A stretch of DNA of 15,603 bases from Eubacterium sp. AF22-8LB. GTDB taxonomy: Bacteria > Bacillota_I > Bacilli_A > Erysipelotrichales > Erysipelotrichaceae. The DNA lies in NCBI RefSeq assembly GCF_003458715.1, contig NZ_QRVI01000003.1:1-15603 (forward strand). Reading direction: 5' to 3'. Position 1 is the stretch's first letter. Every line of letters begins with the position of its first letter. The translations under genes and the position numbers were made by a program. Below, piece after piece: positions 1 to 7,853 of the stretch. The notes under the pieces are model-generated. The model did not search any database. It was given only the letters and a program-made list of their open reading frames with translations, and was not told the DNA's origin.

Positions 1-56
1 CAGATATTCTATCAGATTTTAAAAAGACTGTCGACAGTCACTTTGTCAACAGTCTG

Positions 57-80
57 AAATACCCTTTTGGGTATTTTTTT
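57..80 (+). terminator. Intrinsic terminator of an upstream gene
   Basis: An 8-bp perfect stem (AAATACCC at 57-64 with GGGTATTT at 69-76) closes a TTTT loop and runs into a T-tract. Just before it lies a nested set of inverted repeats: a 14-base palindrome at 26-39 and AGACTGT/ACAGTCT at 25-31 and 48-54. The first 56 bases probably hold the end of the gene to the left. Two frames stop early (TAA at 20-22, TGA at 55-57), so I cannot say which one is the gene. Confidence 0.75.
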
Positions 81-256
81 GTGTTTTTTAGTAAGCTTGT
101 TTGCACTTTTTAATCGACTTCACTTTACTGAAAGCGGATACAAATAACCTTGAAAAGGTATATACTAGTAAATAGTAGGAAATTTAGTGTTATTAAATAT
201 AAAAATATAACTTTTAATAGAGGCTTGAAAATCCTTTATTGAAAAAGGAGTTTAAG
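81..256. other. Leader/promoter region of the histidine kinase gene, no clear promoter
   Basis: This stretch separates the upstream terminator from the kinase gene. It is AT-rich and must contain the kinase promoter, but no hexamer pair is convincing. The best candidate is TTAGTG (184-189) with a 16-base gap to TATAAC (206-211). TATACT at 161-166 is a -10-like box without a good -35. The only clear signal is the AGGAG ribosome binding site at 246-250. I see no coding potential or strong hairpin here. Confidence 0.3.
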
Positions 257-2566
257 TTGTTTATAGTGGATGTAATTGGGGTTTTGATTATGAATAAAAA
301 TAATAAAAAAGTAAGTGTCTATCATCGATGTTCGATGAGTGAGGGATATCCCTTCTTGTATATGAGTTCGAATTTTTTGAATTTAGTGGGATGGAGTCGT
401 GAAGAAATTGAATCGGAATTTGATAATAAACTATGGAATATGATTCATCCGGCAGATCGCAATTTTAATGTTGCATCCAACATGTGTGAATTTCGCCTGT
501 TATGTAAGGATGGCTATCATAGTATGTGTGAAAGTTTTGATTTAGAAGGCGACTTTCTTCATGGAAATATGGTGGATATGACTGAATTTCAGCTTGAGAA
601 TAAGGTATTGTCCGCTTTAACGAATGAATATACATCACTTGTGTTATGTGATTTAAAACAGGATACAGTAAAGGTTTTAAAACAGGATGGGGATATGTGT
701 TCAAATATTCAGTGTTATACAGAGAGTCTTCATTATTTTTATGATCATATATTGATACAGGAATCTTGTCCTGAATATTTGGAAATATTATCATGCGAAC
801 CTTTAATGGATTGTTTAAGGAAACAGAAAAGTTTGGATATTCAATACCAAATTACTCCTAATGGCAATGGTACGGTCAATTTATTGGTTCGGGTTGTATT
901 CTTATTTGAGGATACGAATCATTTTAAGATCGCAATGGCCTTTCGTCCTGTAGATGAAATCATAAAGAAAGAAAATGTTTTAGAGCTTCAAAGAGAAATT
1001 ATTGAAGGTCTTGGAAAAGAGTATTTTTCCGTCTTACTATTAGAATTAGATCAGGGGCAAATCTTTTCATACCGTGAAGTAGGTCAGAATGGTAAGCGTA
1101 TTGCGGATTTTTGTCGTGCCTACGAGAATCAATGGGAACTCTTTATACCAGCTTATGCCAAGGAAATGGTGTCGGATGAGAGTCGTGAAAACTTTATGGC
1201 TCAGCTTTCTTATGAATTTCTATGTTCAAATCATGAAGATTTTTCCATGACCTATGAGTTTATGTCTGACGATGGAATTATTTATCATCAAACGCGCGTG
1301 GCTTATGTAAAGAAAAAGGATCGTACGCGTGCTGTGGTGATTGGTACGCGTAATATTGATGATTTGATCAAGAAGGAGCGTATGCAGGAGGCTAAGCTTA
1401 AAGAGGCTTATGTGCTTGCTGAAAAGGCAAATGAGGCAAAAACGGAATTCTTAAATAATATGTCACATGATATTCGTACGCCTATGAATGTGATTCTTGG
1501 CTACAATCAATTGATGAAGGAAAAGCTAACGGATCCTCTATTGATGGATTATCAATATAAGATTGAGCAGTCAGGAAAATTGTTGTTGTCAATTATAAAT
1601 GATGTGTTGGACATGGCTCGTATTGAAAGTGGTAAGGCGGAAGTGGTTGAAAGGCCAGAAAAAATTGATAATGTGGTAAGTGAGCTAGAGAGCGTTTTTA
1701 GTTCGAGTGCCAAAGAAAAGAGTATTGAGTTCAATTCATCTGTGGATATTGTGCATAATTATGTTTTGTGTGATGGTATTAAGCTTCGTGAAATTTTGAT
1801 GAATCTTATTGGGAATGCGATCAAATATACACCGAACAATGGAAGTGTATCCATTCGTGTTAAGGAGCTTGATTGTGATCGTTTGGGCTATGCCAAAATT
1901 CAAACGGACATTATAGATACAGGTGTAGGTATGAGTGCAGAATATCTTCCAACCTTGTTTGATTCCTTTTCTCGAGAATACAATACAACCATAGGAAAGG
2001 TGACAGGGACGGGTCTAGGAATGGCGATTGTTAAAAAGCTAGTGGATATGATGGGTGGTCAAATATTTGTAAAGAGTTCTTTGGGAAAGGGAAGCTGTTT
2101 TTCAGTGATTCTAGAACATCCAATTGTGGAGGACTTTAATGATTCTAAGTCTTCAAAAATAGATGAAGATATAATATTGGATGGGAAGCGTGTGCTTTTG
2201 GCTGAGGATAATGATTTGAATGCCGAAATTGCGATGGCCATTCTGGAAATGAATGGTATGCAAATGGATCGTGTAGAGGATGGAGAGCAGTGTGTATCTT
2301 TGCTGGAAAGGATGCCTGAGGATATGTATGATTTAATTTTGATGGATGTTCAAATGCCAAACATGAATGGGTATGAGGCCACAAAGAAGATTCGTAATAT
2401 GGATAATTTGAAAAAGGCAAGTATTCCTGTAGTGGCAATGACGGCCAATGCGTTTGAATCGGATAAACAAATGGCATTCGATTCAGGTATGGATGGGCAT
2501 ATTTCAAAGCCAATCGATATGGATAAAATGAAGTCTGAAATCGTTCACATTTTAACTAAAAAATAA
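257..2566 (+). CDS. Soluble PAS-domain hybrid sensor histidine kinase/response regulator
   Basis: This is a cytoplasmic signalling protein of about 769 residues that should autophosphorylate on histidine and pass the phosphate to its own receiver domain. A PAS-like sensor region (about residues 25-105) is followed by two more divergent PAS-like stretches up to about 375. The HisKA H-box NNMSHDIRTP has His404. The ATPase N-box LMNLIGNAIKYTP has N516/N520, the G1 box DTGVGM starts at D554, and the G2 box is GTGLGM. The C-terminal receiver has the acidic pocket at E650-D651 and the phospho-acceptor in MDVQMP (D697). No transmembrane segment is visible, and no separate regulator or HPt gene lies next to it. 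The TTG at 257 is chosen because AGGAG (246-250) sits 6 bases upstream. A TTG at 239 and an ATG at 290 are in-frame alternatives, and only the extreme N-terminus would change. The ligand is unknown. Confidence 0.9.
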   Translation: MFIVDVIGVLIMNKNNKKVSVYHRCSMSEGYPFLYMSSNFLNLVGWSREEIESEFDNKLWNMIHPADRNFNVASNMCEFRLLCKDGYHSMCESFDLEGDFLHGNMVDMTEFQLENKVLSALTNEYTSLVLCDLKQDTVKVLKQDGDMCSNIQCYTESLHYFYDHILIQESCPEYLEILSCEPLMDCLRKQKSLDIQYQITPNGNGTVNLLVRVVFLFEDTNHFKIAMAFRPVDEIIKKENVLELQREIIEGLGKEYFSVLLLELDQGQIFSYREVGQNGKRIADFCRAYENQWELFIPAYAKEMVSDESRENFMAQLSYEFLCSNHEDFSMTYEFMSDDGIIYHQTRVAYVKKKDRTRAVVIGTRNIDDLIKKERMQEAKLKEAYVLAEKANEAKTEFLNNMSHDIRTPMNVILGYNQLMKEKLTDPLLMDYQYKIEQSGKLLLSIINDVLDMARIESGKAEVVERPEKIDNVVSELESVFSSSAKEKSIEFNSSVDIVHNYVLCDGIKLREILMNLIGNAIKYTPNNGSVSIRVKELDCDRLGYAKIQTDIIDTGVGMSAEYLPTLFDSFSREYNTTIGKVTGTGLGMAIVKKLVDMMGGQIFVKSSLGKGSCFSVILEHPIVEDFNDSKSSKIDEDIILDGKRVLLAEDNDLNAEIAMAILEMNGMQMDRVEDGEQCVSLLERMPEDMYDLILMDVQMPNMNGYEATKKIRNMDNLKKASIPVVAMTANAFESDKQMAFDSGMDGHISKPIDMDKMKSEIVHILTKK

Positions 2567-2588
2567 GTGCCTTTGGGTGCTTTTTTCT
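2565..2588 (+). terminator. Terminator after the histidine kinase gene
   Basis: A 7-bp stem (AAGTGCC 2565-2571 with GGTGCTT 2576-2582, two G-T wobbles) with a TTTG loop is followed by a T-run. The stem begins inside the TAA stop codon of the kinase gene. It is short but correctly placed. Confidence 0.6.
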
Positions 2589-2617
2589 ATACAACTCATA
2601 TTTTGGTGTGCTAATAT
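2588..2617 (+). promoter_or_regulatory. Possible extended -10 promoter for the small unknown gene
   Basis: TAATAT at 2612-2617 is preceded by TGC (extended -10 form TGn). A weak -35 (TATACA, 2588-2593) lies 18 bases upstream. It sits directly after the kinase terminator and 57 bases before the next start codon, which is a suitable place. The -35 match is poor, so this is tentative. Confidence 0.4.
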
Positions 2618-2673
2618 AAAGCCATAAAAAGTCAGATGGTTTATTTTTGACGATATAAAGGAGTGATATTTTA

Positions 2674-2970
2674 ATGCGATTTTTTGATTATATCGATACG
2701 ATAGAAAAACCAACTGTGGAGAATATTAGGGCAATTTATAGGGCGATCAGCATAAAGTATGATGATCTTATAGATATGGCGGTAGAGCCTAATAGTAAGA
2801 ATTATAAAAAGTGGATGCAGACTTTGGATTGTTTGAAGGAGTCGGAAAATATTATAATTAAGTGTATTGAAAATAATGCGATTTCCGATATAGAATGGCT
2901 TGAATTAAGATGTTGTATTTATCGTTTTCAAGTAAAATATGGTGGCTTAAAATATATGAATATCGAATAA
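2674..2970 (+). CDS. Small hypothetical protein (98 aa)
   Basis: I do not recognise this protein. It is 98 residues, starts with ATG 10 bases after AAAGGAG (2657-2663), and has terminators on both sides, so it looks like a real single-gene unit. The sequence is mostly helix-forming, with charged and hydrophobic residues alternating, three cysteines, and no signal peptide or membrane segment. It is therefore probably a small soluble helical protein. Nothing in its neighbours (a sensor kinase before it, a convergent vitamin transporter after it) suggests a role. Confidence 0.7.
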   Translation: MRFFDYIDTIEKPTVENIRAIYRAISIKYDDLIDMAVEPNSKNYKKWMQTLDCLKESENIIIKCIENNAISDIEWLELRCCIYRFQVKYGGLKYMNIE

Positions 2971-2975
2971 AAAAT

Positions 2976-3009
2976 AGGGCAGAAAAATTATTTCTGTCCT
3001 TGTTTTTTT
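2976..3009. terminator. Bidirectional terminator between convergent genes
   Basis: A 10-bp stem (2976-2985 with 2991-3000, one G-T wobble) with a 5-base loop is followed on the plus strand by TGTTTTTTT. On the minus strand it is followed by a TATTTTTTATT run. It lies between the stop codons of the small unknown gene and the ECF transporter gene and should end both transcripts. Confidence 0.85.
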
Positions 3010-3505
3010 AGTTCAACTTTTCTTGTACGATCTTTTTTACCAATGGATAGGCCACAAGTGCAATCACAATACCGGCAAGTCCTTGTACAATGTTGGCTGG
3101 GATTTCACTAGCTGCAACGATCCAGTTTCCTTTTAAGATGTATTTTGCGATGAAGTAACCAAACACCATAATCACAGATCCTAATACGTAGCTTGAGATT
3201 TGTTTCGGTTTTGAATAGTTTTTCATAAGTAAAGATACAACGATTCCTTCTAGTCCTTTGATAACGAGTGTGAAGAAGAAGTAGTGGCCGTATCCTCCGG
3301 CTACATCGGCTAATGCGCTTCCTAAGCCTCCAATCAAGAAGCTTTCAAATGGATTTAAAAAGCTTGCGAATAAGAGAATAAAGCCGTCTCCTAGATTGAA
3401 GTATCCGTCTAATGCATTAGGAACCTTGATAAACATGGTTGCCACAAAGACTAGGGCCATGCCAAGTCCTGTTAATACAATTTCATAGGTTTGTTTGTTT
3501 TTCAT
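3008..3505 (-). CDS. ECF transporter S component, probably vitamin B6 (PdxU-like)
   Basis: This is a 165-residue integral membrane protein with about six hydrophobic segments. It is the substrate-binding S component that would pair with shared EcfA/EcfT energising modules encoded elsewhere. The motif NLGDGFILL, then GGLGSALADVAGGYGHY and VIKGLEG, is typical of the riboflavin/HMP/pyridoxine-type S-component family. No ATPase or T component is adjacent, as expected for a group II ECF system. The substrate is inferred from context: the divergent neighbour is a MocR/PdxR-type regulator, a family linked to vitamin B6 genes. ATG at 3505 is chosen because AAGAAGG lies 8 bases upstream. The upstream in-frame ATG at 3511 is too close to that site, and a longer start would add an uncharacteristic polar N-terminus. 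Another vitamin substrate is possible. Confidence 0.85.
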   Translation of the reverse strand: MKNKQTYEIVLTGLGMALVFVATMFIKVPNALDGYFNLGDGFILLFASFLNPFESFLIGGLGSALADVAGGYGHYFFFTLVIKGLEGIVVSLLMKNYSKPKQISSYVLGSVIMVFGYFIAKYILKGNWIVAASEIPANIVQGLAGIVIALVAYPLVKKIVQEKLN

Positions 3506-3536
3506 AATCATTTCCTTCTTTCTTAACTTAGTGATT

Positions 3537-3542
3537 ATTATA
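3537..3542 (-). promoter_or_regulatory. Putative -10 box for the ECF S-component gene
   Basis: A perfect TATAAT reads on the minus strand 32 bases upstream of the transporter ATG. No good -35 is present at 16-18 bases (the sequence there is a T-rich ATTTTT), so this promoter may need activation. It nearly abuts the -35 of the divergent regulator promoter, so a protein bound here could affect both genes. Confidence 0.4.
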
Positions 3543-3543
3543 C

Positions 3544-3572
3544 TTGTTTCTGTGTTTAAAAAAATATACAAT
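3544..3572 (+). promoter_or_regulatory. Promoter of the MocR/PdxR-type regulator gene
   Basis: TTGTTT (3544-3549) and TACAAT (3567-3572) are separated by exactly 17 bases. This places the transcription start near 3580, about 20 bases before the ATG at 3600. An AGGGG ribosome binding site follows at about 3588. It overlaps the control region of the divergent transporter gene. Confidence 0.6.
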
Positions 3573-3599
3573 TATGAAAAATAAATAGGGGACAGTTTT

Positions 3600-4880
3600 A
3601 TGAAGAAATATGAAGTGATTTATAACACATACAGGGATTCGATTCTTTCGGGCATTCTAAAGTATGGGGATCGTATTGATTCCATTCGTGAATGCGTTAA
3701 GAAAAGGAATGTGTCTAAGACTACTGTAGAAACAGCCTATAACAAGCTTGTGATGGATGGCTTTATTGCTAGCCAGGAAAAAGTTGGGTATGTTGTGAGT
3801 ATGAATTCGGAGCAGGTTTTGTTGCATCATGAAATTCTGGATTACTCATCTAGTCATAAAGAAAAGTCGTATGACTATGATTTTCGTGTGCAGTCTGTTT
3901 CCTTTGATTCCTTTGAAACCACGATTTGGAAAAGATATATGAAGAATGTATTGAATGATAAGAAATTGATGTCGAGCTATGGCTTGAGTCAAGGTGAGTA
4001 TGGGTTAAGGCAGGCTTTATGTAAGTATGTCTATCAAAATCGAAATATATTGTGTTTTCCTGAGCAGATGGTGATTGGATCAAACTACCAGTCTTTACTT
4101 TATATATTTTGCGGTATGTTAGATAAGGATAGGGTGGTCGGTTTAAGTACGTTGGTGGATGAACAGGCAAAACAGGTATTTTTATCGTATGGATTTCAAA
4201 TTGAATATTTAGATCCAAATCATTTTATAAGTGATATTCAATCGAAACATGTGGATGTGGTATATATTAATACGACTTGTTTTTCGGTAAATAAACAGTC
4301 GATGGATGAAAAGATGAGAAAAGAGCTGACTTGTTTATCCAATATATTAATTTTAGAGGATGACTATAATGGGGAATTAGTATATGCATCTAAGATTAAG
4401 ACGAGTTTATTTTCTAAAAATAAGAATGTGATTTACTTTTCTTCTTTTTCTAGACTTTTATTACCCAGCCTAAGAATTGGATACATGATTTTGAATGAGG
4501 AATATACAAAGAAGTATTGTGCTTCTTTCTTTGGCCCTACGGCTAGTAAGATTGAGCAGATTGCGTTTTCACAGTATATTGTGGATGGTTATCTTCAGAA
4601 GCATTTAAGAAAGTTGGTTCGTGAATATAAAGAAAGGCATTTATATTTAAAGGGATTGCTGGATACGTATATCTCATATCCTTGTGTATTGGATGAATCG
4701 CACATGGCCTATTGGATTGAGTGTGTGGTAGATGAAAAGAAATTTATGCGTTTGTGCGAATTGAAATCCATTGCGATTACATATGTCAAGGATCAGATTG
4801 GTTTGTCCTTTGCGTCTATGAATCAGGAATTGATGAAGGATGGTGTGATTCGTCTTGCAGAAATATTGAAAGAGTGTTAA
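3600..4880 (+). CDS. pdxR: MocR/PdxR-type GntR regulator with aminotransferase-like domain
   Basis: This is a 426-residue transcription regulator. Residues 1-70 form a GntR-type winged helix (SKTTVETAYNKLVMDGFI is the recognition region). From about residue 95 onward it has a fold-type I aminotransferase domain, which in this family senses PLP rather than catalysing. The EDDYNGEL segment (residues 253-260) matches the family EDDY motif. The lysine that would hold PLP as a Schiff base, in the family motif S-x-S-K, is arginine here: SSFSRLLLPSLRIGY, Arg285, codon AGA at 4452-4454. The usual SHQFPTG-like segment is also replaced by TTCFSVNKQSM. It is divergently transcribed from an ECF transporter gene whose promoter it may control, along with its own. 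The overall family is secure. The PdxR label and the B6 effector are inferred, because the altered PLP site may mean a different ligand or ligand-independent action. Confidence 0.8.
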   Translation: MKKYEVIYNTYRDSILSGILKYGDRIDSIRECVKKRNVSKTTVETAYNKLVMDGFIASQEKVGYVVSMNSEQVLLHHEILDYSSSHKEKSYDYDFRVQSVSFDSFETTIWKRYMKNVLNDKKLMSSYGLSQGEYGLRQALCKYVYQNRNILCFPEQMVIGSNYQSLLYIFCGMLDKDRVVGLSTLVDEQAKQVFLSYGFQIEYLDPNHFISDIQSKHVDVVYINTTCFSVNKQSMDEKMRKELTCLSNILILEDDYNGELVYASKIKTSLFSKNKNVIYFSSFSRLLLPSLRIGYMILNEEYTKKYCASFFGPTASKIEQIAFSQYIVDGYLQKHLRKLVREYKERHLYLKGLLDTYISYPCVLDESHMAYWIECVVDEKKFMRLCELKSIAITYVKDQIGLSFASMNQELMKDGVIRLAEILKEC

Positions 4881-4883
4881 AAT
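4855..4883 (+). promoter_or_regulatory. Promoter of the alaS T-box transcript, inside the end of the regulator gene
   Basis: TTGCAG (4855-4860), a 17-base spacer and TAAAAT (4878-4883) preceded by TGT make an extended -10 promoter. It overlaps the last codons of the upstream regulator gene and would start RNA near 4890, just at the base of the T-box leader. No terminator separates the two genes, so read-through from the regulator would also meet the T-box. Confidence 0.6.
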
Positions 4884-4889
4884 TTTATC

Positions 4890-5101
4890 GATTCGACAGT
4901 GAAGAAGATAAGTAGGGTCAAATATCTTGGTTGTAGAGAGAGGGCGTGTGGTGAAAGTCCTTCGAGAATTTTATCTGAAGCTACTTTGGAGTTGAAACGT
5001 AGTCGGCGTTAACGAGTAAATTGAGGGCATTTTCTATTTTCGAAAATGAACTAGGATGGTACCGCGTAATTATACGTTCCTAGAAATAGGAGCGTTTTTT
5101 T
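4890..5101 (+). promoter_or_regulatory. T-box riboswitch (alanine) controlling alaS
   Basis: This leader RNA binds uncharged tRNA-Ala and, when it does, prevents a terminator from forming so that alaS is transcribed. The T-box sequence AGGATGGTACCGCG is at 5053-5066 (one difference from the AGGGTGG consensus). Its TGGT can pair with an ACCA tRNA end, which agrees with A73 in tRNA-Ala. The antiterminator can form from 5051-5055 with 5079-5083 and from 5064-5068 with 5073-5077. The competing terminator is 5074-5082 with 5087-5095, loop GAAA, then a T-run. Stem I shows an AGTA/GAA S-turn pair, and a GCT alanine specifier lies at 4980-4982, directly after GAA. The downstream gene confirms the amino acid. 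Confidence 0.93.
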
Positions 5102-5117
5102 ATTGGAGGAAAGAAAG

Positions 5118-7748
5118 ATGAAACAATTAACAGGTAATCAGATTCGTCAGATGTTCTTGGATTATTTCAAATCAAAAGGACACATGATTGAACCGGGCGC
5201 TAGCTTGATCCCTCACAATGATCCAACGTTATTGTGGATCAATGCGGGTGTTGCGGCGTTAAAAAAATATTTTGATGGTAGTGAAAAACCAGCTTCAAAT
5301 CGTATTGCGAATGCACAGAAATCCATTCGTACAAATGATATTGAAAATGTTGGGCGTACAGCTCGTCACCACACATTCTTTGAAATGTTAGGAAACTTCT
5401 CAATTGGAGATTATTTTAAGGATGAAGCTATTCAATTTGCATGGGAATTTTTAACAAGCGAAGAATGGATGGGTATTGATAAAGAAAAATTGTATGTTTC
5501 TGTATATACAGATGATGCGCGTGCATATGAAGTATGGACTACAATTTGTGGTGTAGATCCAAGTCATATCTTAAAGACAGATGATAACTTCTGGGAAATT
5601 GGTAAGGGACCTGGTGGACCTGACAGTGAAATTTTCTTTGATCGTGGAGAAAAATATGATCCTGAAGGATTAGGAGAAAAATTATTCTTTGATGAAATGG
5701 AAAATGATCGTTATGTAGAAGTATGGAATGTTGTATTCTCTCAATATGATTGTGATCCAAGTATTGATCGTAAAGATTATAAGGAACTTCCTCAAAAGAA
5801 TATTGATACAGGTATGGGTCTTGAGCGTTTGGTTGCCTTAGTTCAGGATGGAGAAACAAACTTCGATACCGATTTATTCTTGCCAATTATTCATGCGACT
5901 GAGGCTATGGCTAAACATCCTTATGAAGGTGAATATAAGATGGCTTACCGTGTCATTGCGGACCACGTTCGTACTGTTACTTTCGCATTGAGTGATGGTG
6001 CTAACTTCTCTAATAGTGGTCGTGGATATGTATTACGTCGTGTTCTTCGTCGTGCGGTTCGTTATGGTTTAAAATTAGGTTTGGATGAACCATTCTTATA
6101 TAAATTAGTTCCTGTTGTTGCGGATTTAATGAAGGATTTCTATCCATACTTACAGGAGCATGTAGAGTTCAACCAGAAATTGATTAAGGTGGAAGAAGAA
6201 ACTTTCAAAAAGACTTTAAAGGTTGGTCAGGCTTTATTGGATGAAGAAATCAGCAATGCTAAGGATGGTAAGCTTAGTGGTGAAGTTGTCTTCAAATTGT
6301 ATGATACTTATGGATTCCCATTTGAATTGACACAGGAAATCGCGGAAGAAAGTGGTATTACAGTAAGTCATGATGAGTTTGATGCAGAAATGAACAAACA
6401 AAAAGAACGTGCTCGTAATGCGCGTAATGTAAAGGATTCATTCGCCTCTCAAAATGAAGAGTTGATGAACTTCAATGAGCCTAGTGAGTTTATTGGTTAT
6501 GATCACTTAACTTGTGATGGTAAGATCATTGCGTTATTTAATGCAGAGGGTAAAATGGTTGATTCTTTACAAGATGAAGGTATGATCATTTTAGATGAAA
6601 CTTGTTTCTATGCAGAAAGTGGTGGACAGGTTGCTGATAAGGGAACGTTTACAGCTGATGGTGTAGAGGTTGAAGTGTTGGATGTTCAAAAGACTCGTAA
6701 TAAGCAGCATATTCATACGGTTAAAATCAATAGTGGTGTATTAGAAAAGGGTATGTCTTTACATGGTGAAGTAAATGTCAAAGATCGTTTGGCAACTACA
6801 GCGAACCATTCTTGTACACACTTGTTGCAGTCGGCTTTAGTGAAGGTATTGGGTGATCATATTCACCAGGCTGGATCTTTTAACTGTCCTGAATATTTGC
6901 GTTTTGACTTTAATCACTATGAAAAGGTTACAGCTGAACAATTGGCTGAAGTAGAACGTATTGTGAATGAATATATTAGTGCGGCTTATCCAGTTACTAA
7001 AGAGGTTATGCCGATTGAAGAGGCTAAGAAGTCTGGTGCCACTGCATTATTTGATGAAAAATATGGAGATACAGTTCGTGTTGTAACAATGGGAGATGTA
7101 TCTAAGGAATTCTGTGCGGGTTGCCACGTAGAAAATACGGCTCAGATTGGTCTATGCAAGATCATTAGTGAGGAAAGTATTGGTTCGGATTCTCGTCGTA
7201 TTACGGCTAAGACTAAATTTGCGGCTTATGAAGATTTTGCGTCTGAACATGCCATGTTAGAAAATATTGCGGGTAGTGCAAAACAAAAGGGTATTAAGAA
7301 TATTGATACGAAGGTTGAGGCTGCTTATAAGACAATGCATGATATGCAAAAGGAAATCGATAACTTGAAAAACCAAATCTTTACTTTGAAGTCTAAAGAG
7401 TGGGCTACGGAGGCTAAAGATTTTGGAAAAGTCAATGTATTGATTAAATCCGTTTCTGGAATGGATGCGGGTGCATTGAAGGATATTGTTTCTAACTTAA
7501 AGGCTAGTGATGACAAGATGGTTGTCTTCTTTGTGAATACAAATGGAGAAAAGGTTGTCTTTGTATCAGGTGCAGGTAAAGAGGCTGTTAAGGCTGGCGT
7601 ACATGCGGTTCAGTTAGTTAAGAAAGCGGCTCAAATCTGTTCTGGTAATGGTGGTGGAAAACCAGATATGGCTCAAGCCGGTGGTAAGGATGCTTCTAAG
7701 GTTGATGAAGCTATTCGTGTAATCACAGAAGAATTGAAAAGTTTATAG
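5118..7748 (+). CDS. alaS: Alanyl-tRNA synthetase
   Basis: This enzyme charges tRNA-Ala with alanine and hydrolyses mischarged Ser- or Gly-tRNA-Ala. At 876 residues it is the normal full length. The class II catalytic domain occupies about 1-235 (RTARHHTFFEMLGNFSIGDY is the key segment), followed by the tRNA-recognition domain. The editing domain has zinc ligands His564 and His568 (HSCTH) and Cys666 and His670 (CAGCH). The C-terminal C-Ala domain has the glycine-rich GNGGGKPDMAQAGG segment near the end. The catalytic domain has the shortened form around SIRTNDIENVG, without the GGKHND insertion seen in many bacterial enzymes; I recall a similar form in Mollicutes-like lineages. ATG at 5118 is chosen because GGAGGA (5105-5110) lies 7 bases upstream. 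The in-frame TTG at 5103 overlaps that site. Expression is governed by the T-box leader. Confidence 0.97.
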   Translation: MKQLTGNQIRQMFLDYFKSKGHMIEPGASLIPHNDPTLLWINAGVAALKKYFDGSEKPASNRIANAQKSIRTNDIENVGRTARHHTFFEMLGNFSIGDYFKDEAIQFAWEFLTSEEWMGIDKEKLYVSVYTDDARAYEVWTTICGVDPSHILKTDDNFWEIGKGPGGPDSEIFFDRGEKYDPEGLGEKLFFDEMENDRYVEVWNVVFSQYDCDPSIDRKDYKELPQKNIDTGMGLERLVALVQDGETNFDTDLFLPIIHATEAMAKHPYEGEYKMAYRVIADHVRTVTFALSDGANFSNSGRGYVLRRVLRRAVRYGLKLGLDEPFLYKLVPVVADLMKDFYPYLQEHVEFNQKLIKVEEETFKKTLKVGQALLDEEISNAKDGKLSGEVVFKLYDTYGFPFELTQEIAEESGITVSHDEFDAEMNKQKERARNARNVKDSFASQNEELMNFNEPSEFIGYDHLTCDGKIIALFNAEGKMVDSLQDEGMIILDETCFYAESGGQVADKGTFTADGVEVEVLDVQKTRNKQHIHTVKINSGVLEKGMSLHGEVNVKDRLATTANHSCTHLLQSALVKVLGDHIHQAGSFNCPEYLRFDFNHYEKVTAEQLAEVERIVNEYISAAYPVTKEVMPIEEAKKSGATALFDEKYGDTVRVVTMGDVSKEFCAGCHVENTAQIGLCKIISEESIGSDSRRITAKTKFAAYEDFASEHAMLENIAGSAKQKGIKNIDTKVEAAYKTMHDMQKEIDNLKNQIFTLKSKEWATEAKDFGKVNVLIKSVSGMDAGALKDIVSNLKASDDKMVVFFVNTNGEKVVFVSGAGKEAVKAGVHAVQLVKKAAQICSGNGGGKPDMAQAGGKDASKVDEAIRVITEELKSL

Positions 7749-7756
7749 TAGATATT

Positions 7757-7784
7757 AGGATATGCCTTGTGCATATCCTTTTTG
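7757..7784 (+). terminator. Terminator after alaS
   Basis: A 9-bp perfect stem (AGGATATGC 7757-7765 with GCATATCCT 7771-7779), loop CTTGT, is followed by a T-run. It separates the alaS transcript from the adhesin locus. Confidence 0.9.
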
Positions 7785-7796
7785 TTTGTTATAAAA

Positions 7797-7825
7797 TTGA
7801 CATAACTTAACATACATTTTATAAT
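7797..7825 (+). promoter_or_regulatory. Perfect-consensus housekeeping promoter for loaP and the adhesin locus
   Basis: TTGACA (7797-7802) and TATAAT (7820-7825) are exact consensus hexamers with an ideal 17-base spacer. RNA would start near 7832, leaving a leader of only about 22 bases with GAAAGGG (7839-7845) 8 bases before the loaP ATG. It is the only strong promoter I can see between here and the adhesin gene. Confidence 0.9.
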
Positions 7826-7853
7826 TTTCATATGCATTGAAAGGGTTTTAAAT

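Noticed and set aside
26..54. Nested palindromes at the left edge as an operator or attachment site
   Set aside because: They lie directly before an intrinsic terminator and may be part of the 3' end of the upstream gene. Nothing else supports a binding or recombination site.
2145..2513. Minus-strand 122-codon ORF opposite the receiver domain, and similar antisense ORFs at 465-794, 3850-4218, 5539-5886 and 11137-11481
   Set aside because: All lie opposite clearly recognised protein domains, and their His/Pro/Tyr-rich or Ser-rich compositions are typical of antisense reading.
3506..3571. Longer N-terminus for the ECF S component starting at 3571
   Set aside because: The added residues are not typical of the family, they would run across the TATAAT and the divergent promoter, and the good ribosome binding site is placed for ATG 3505.
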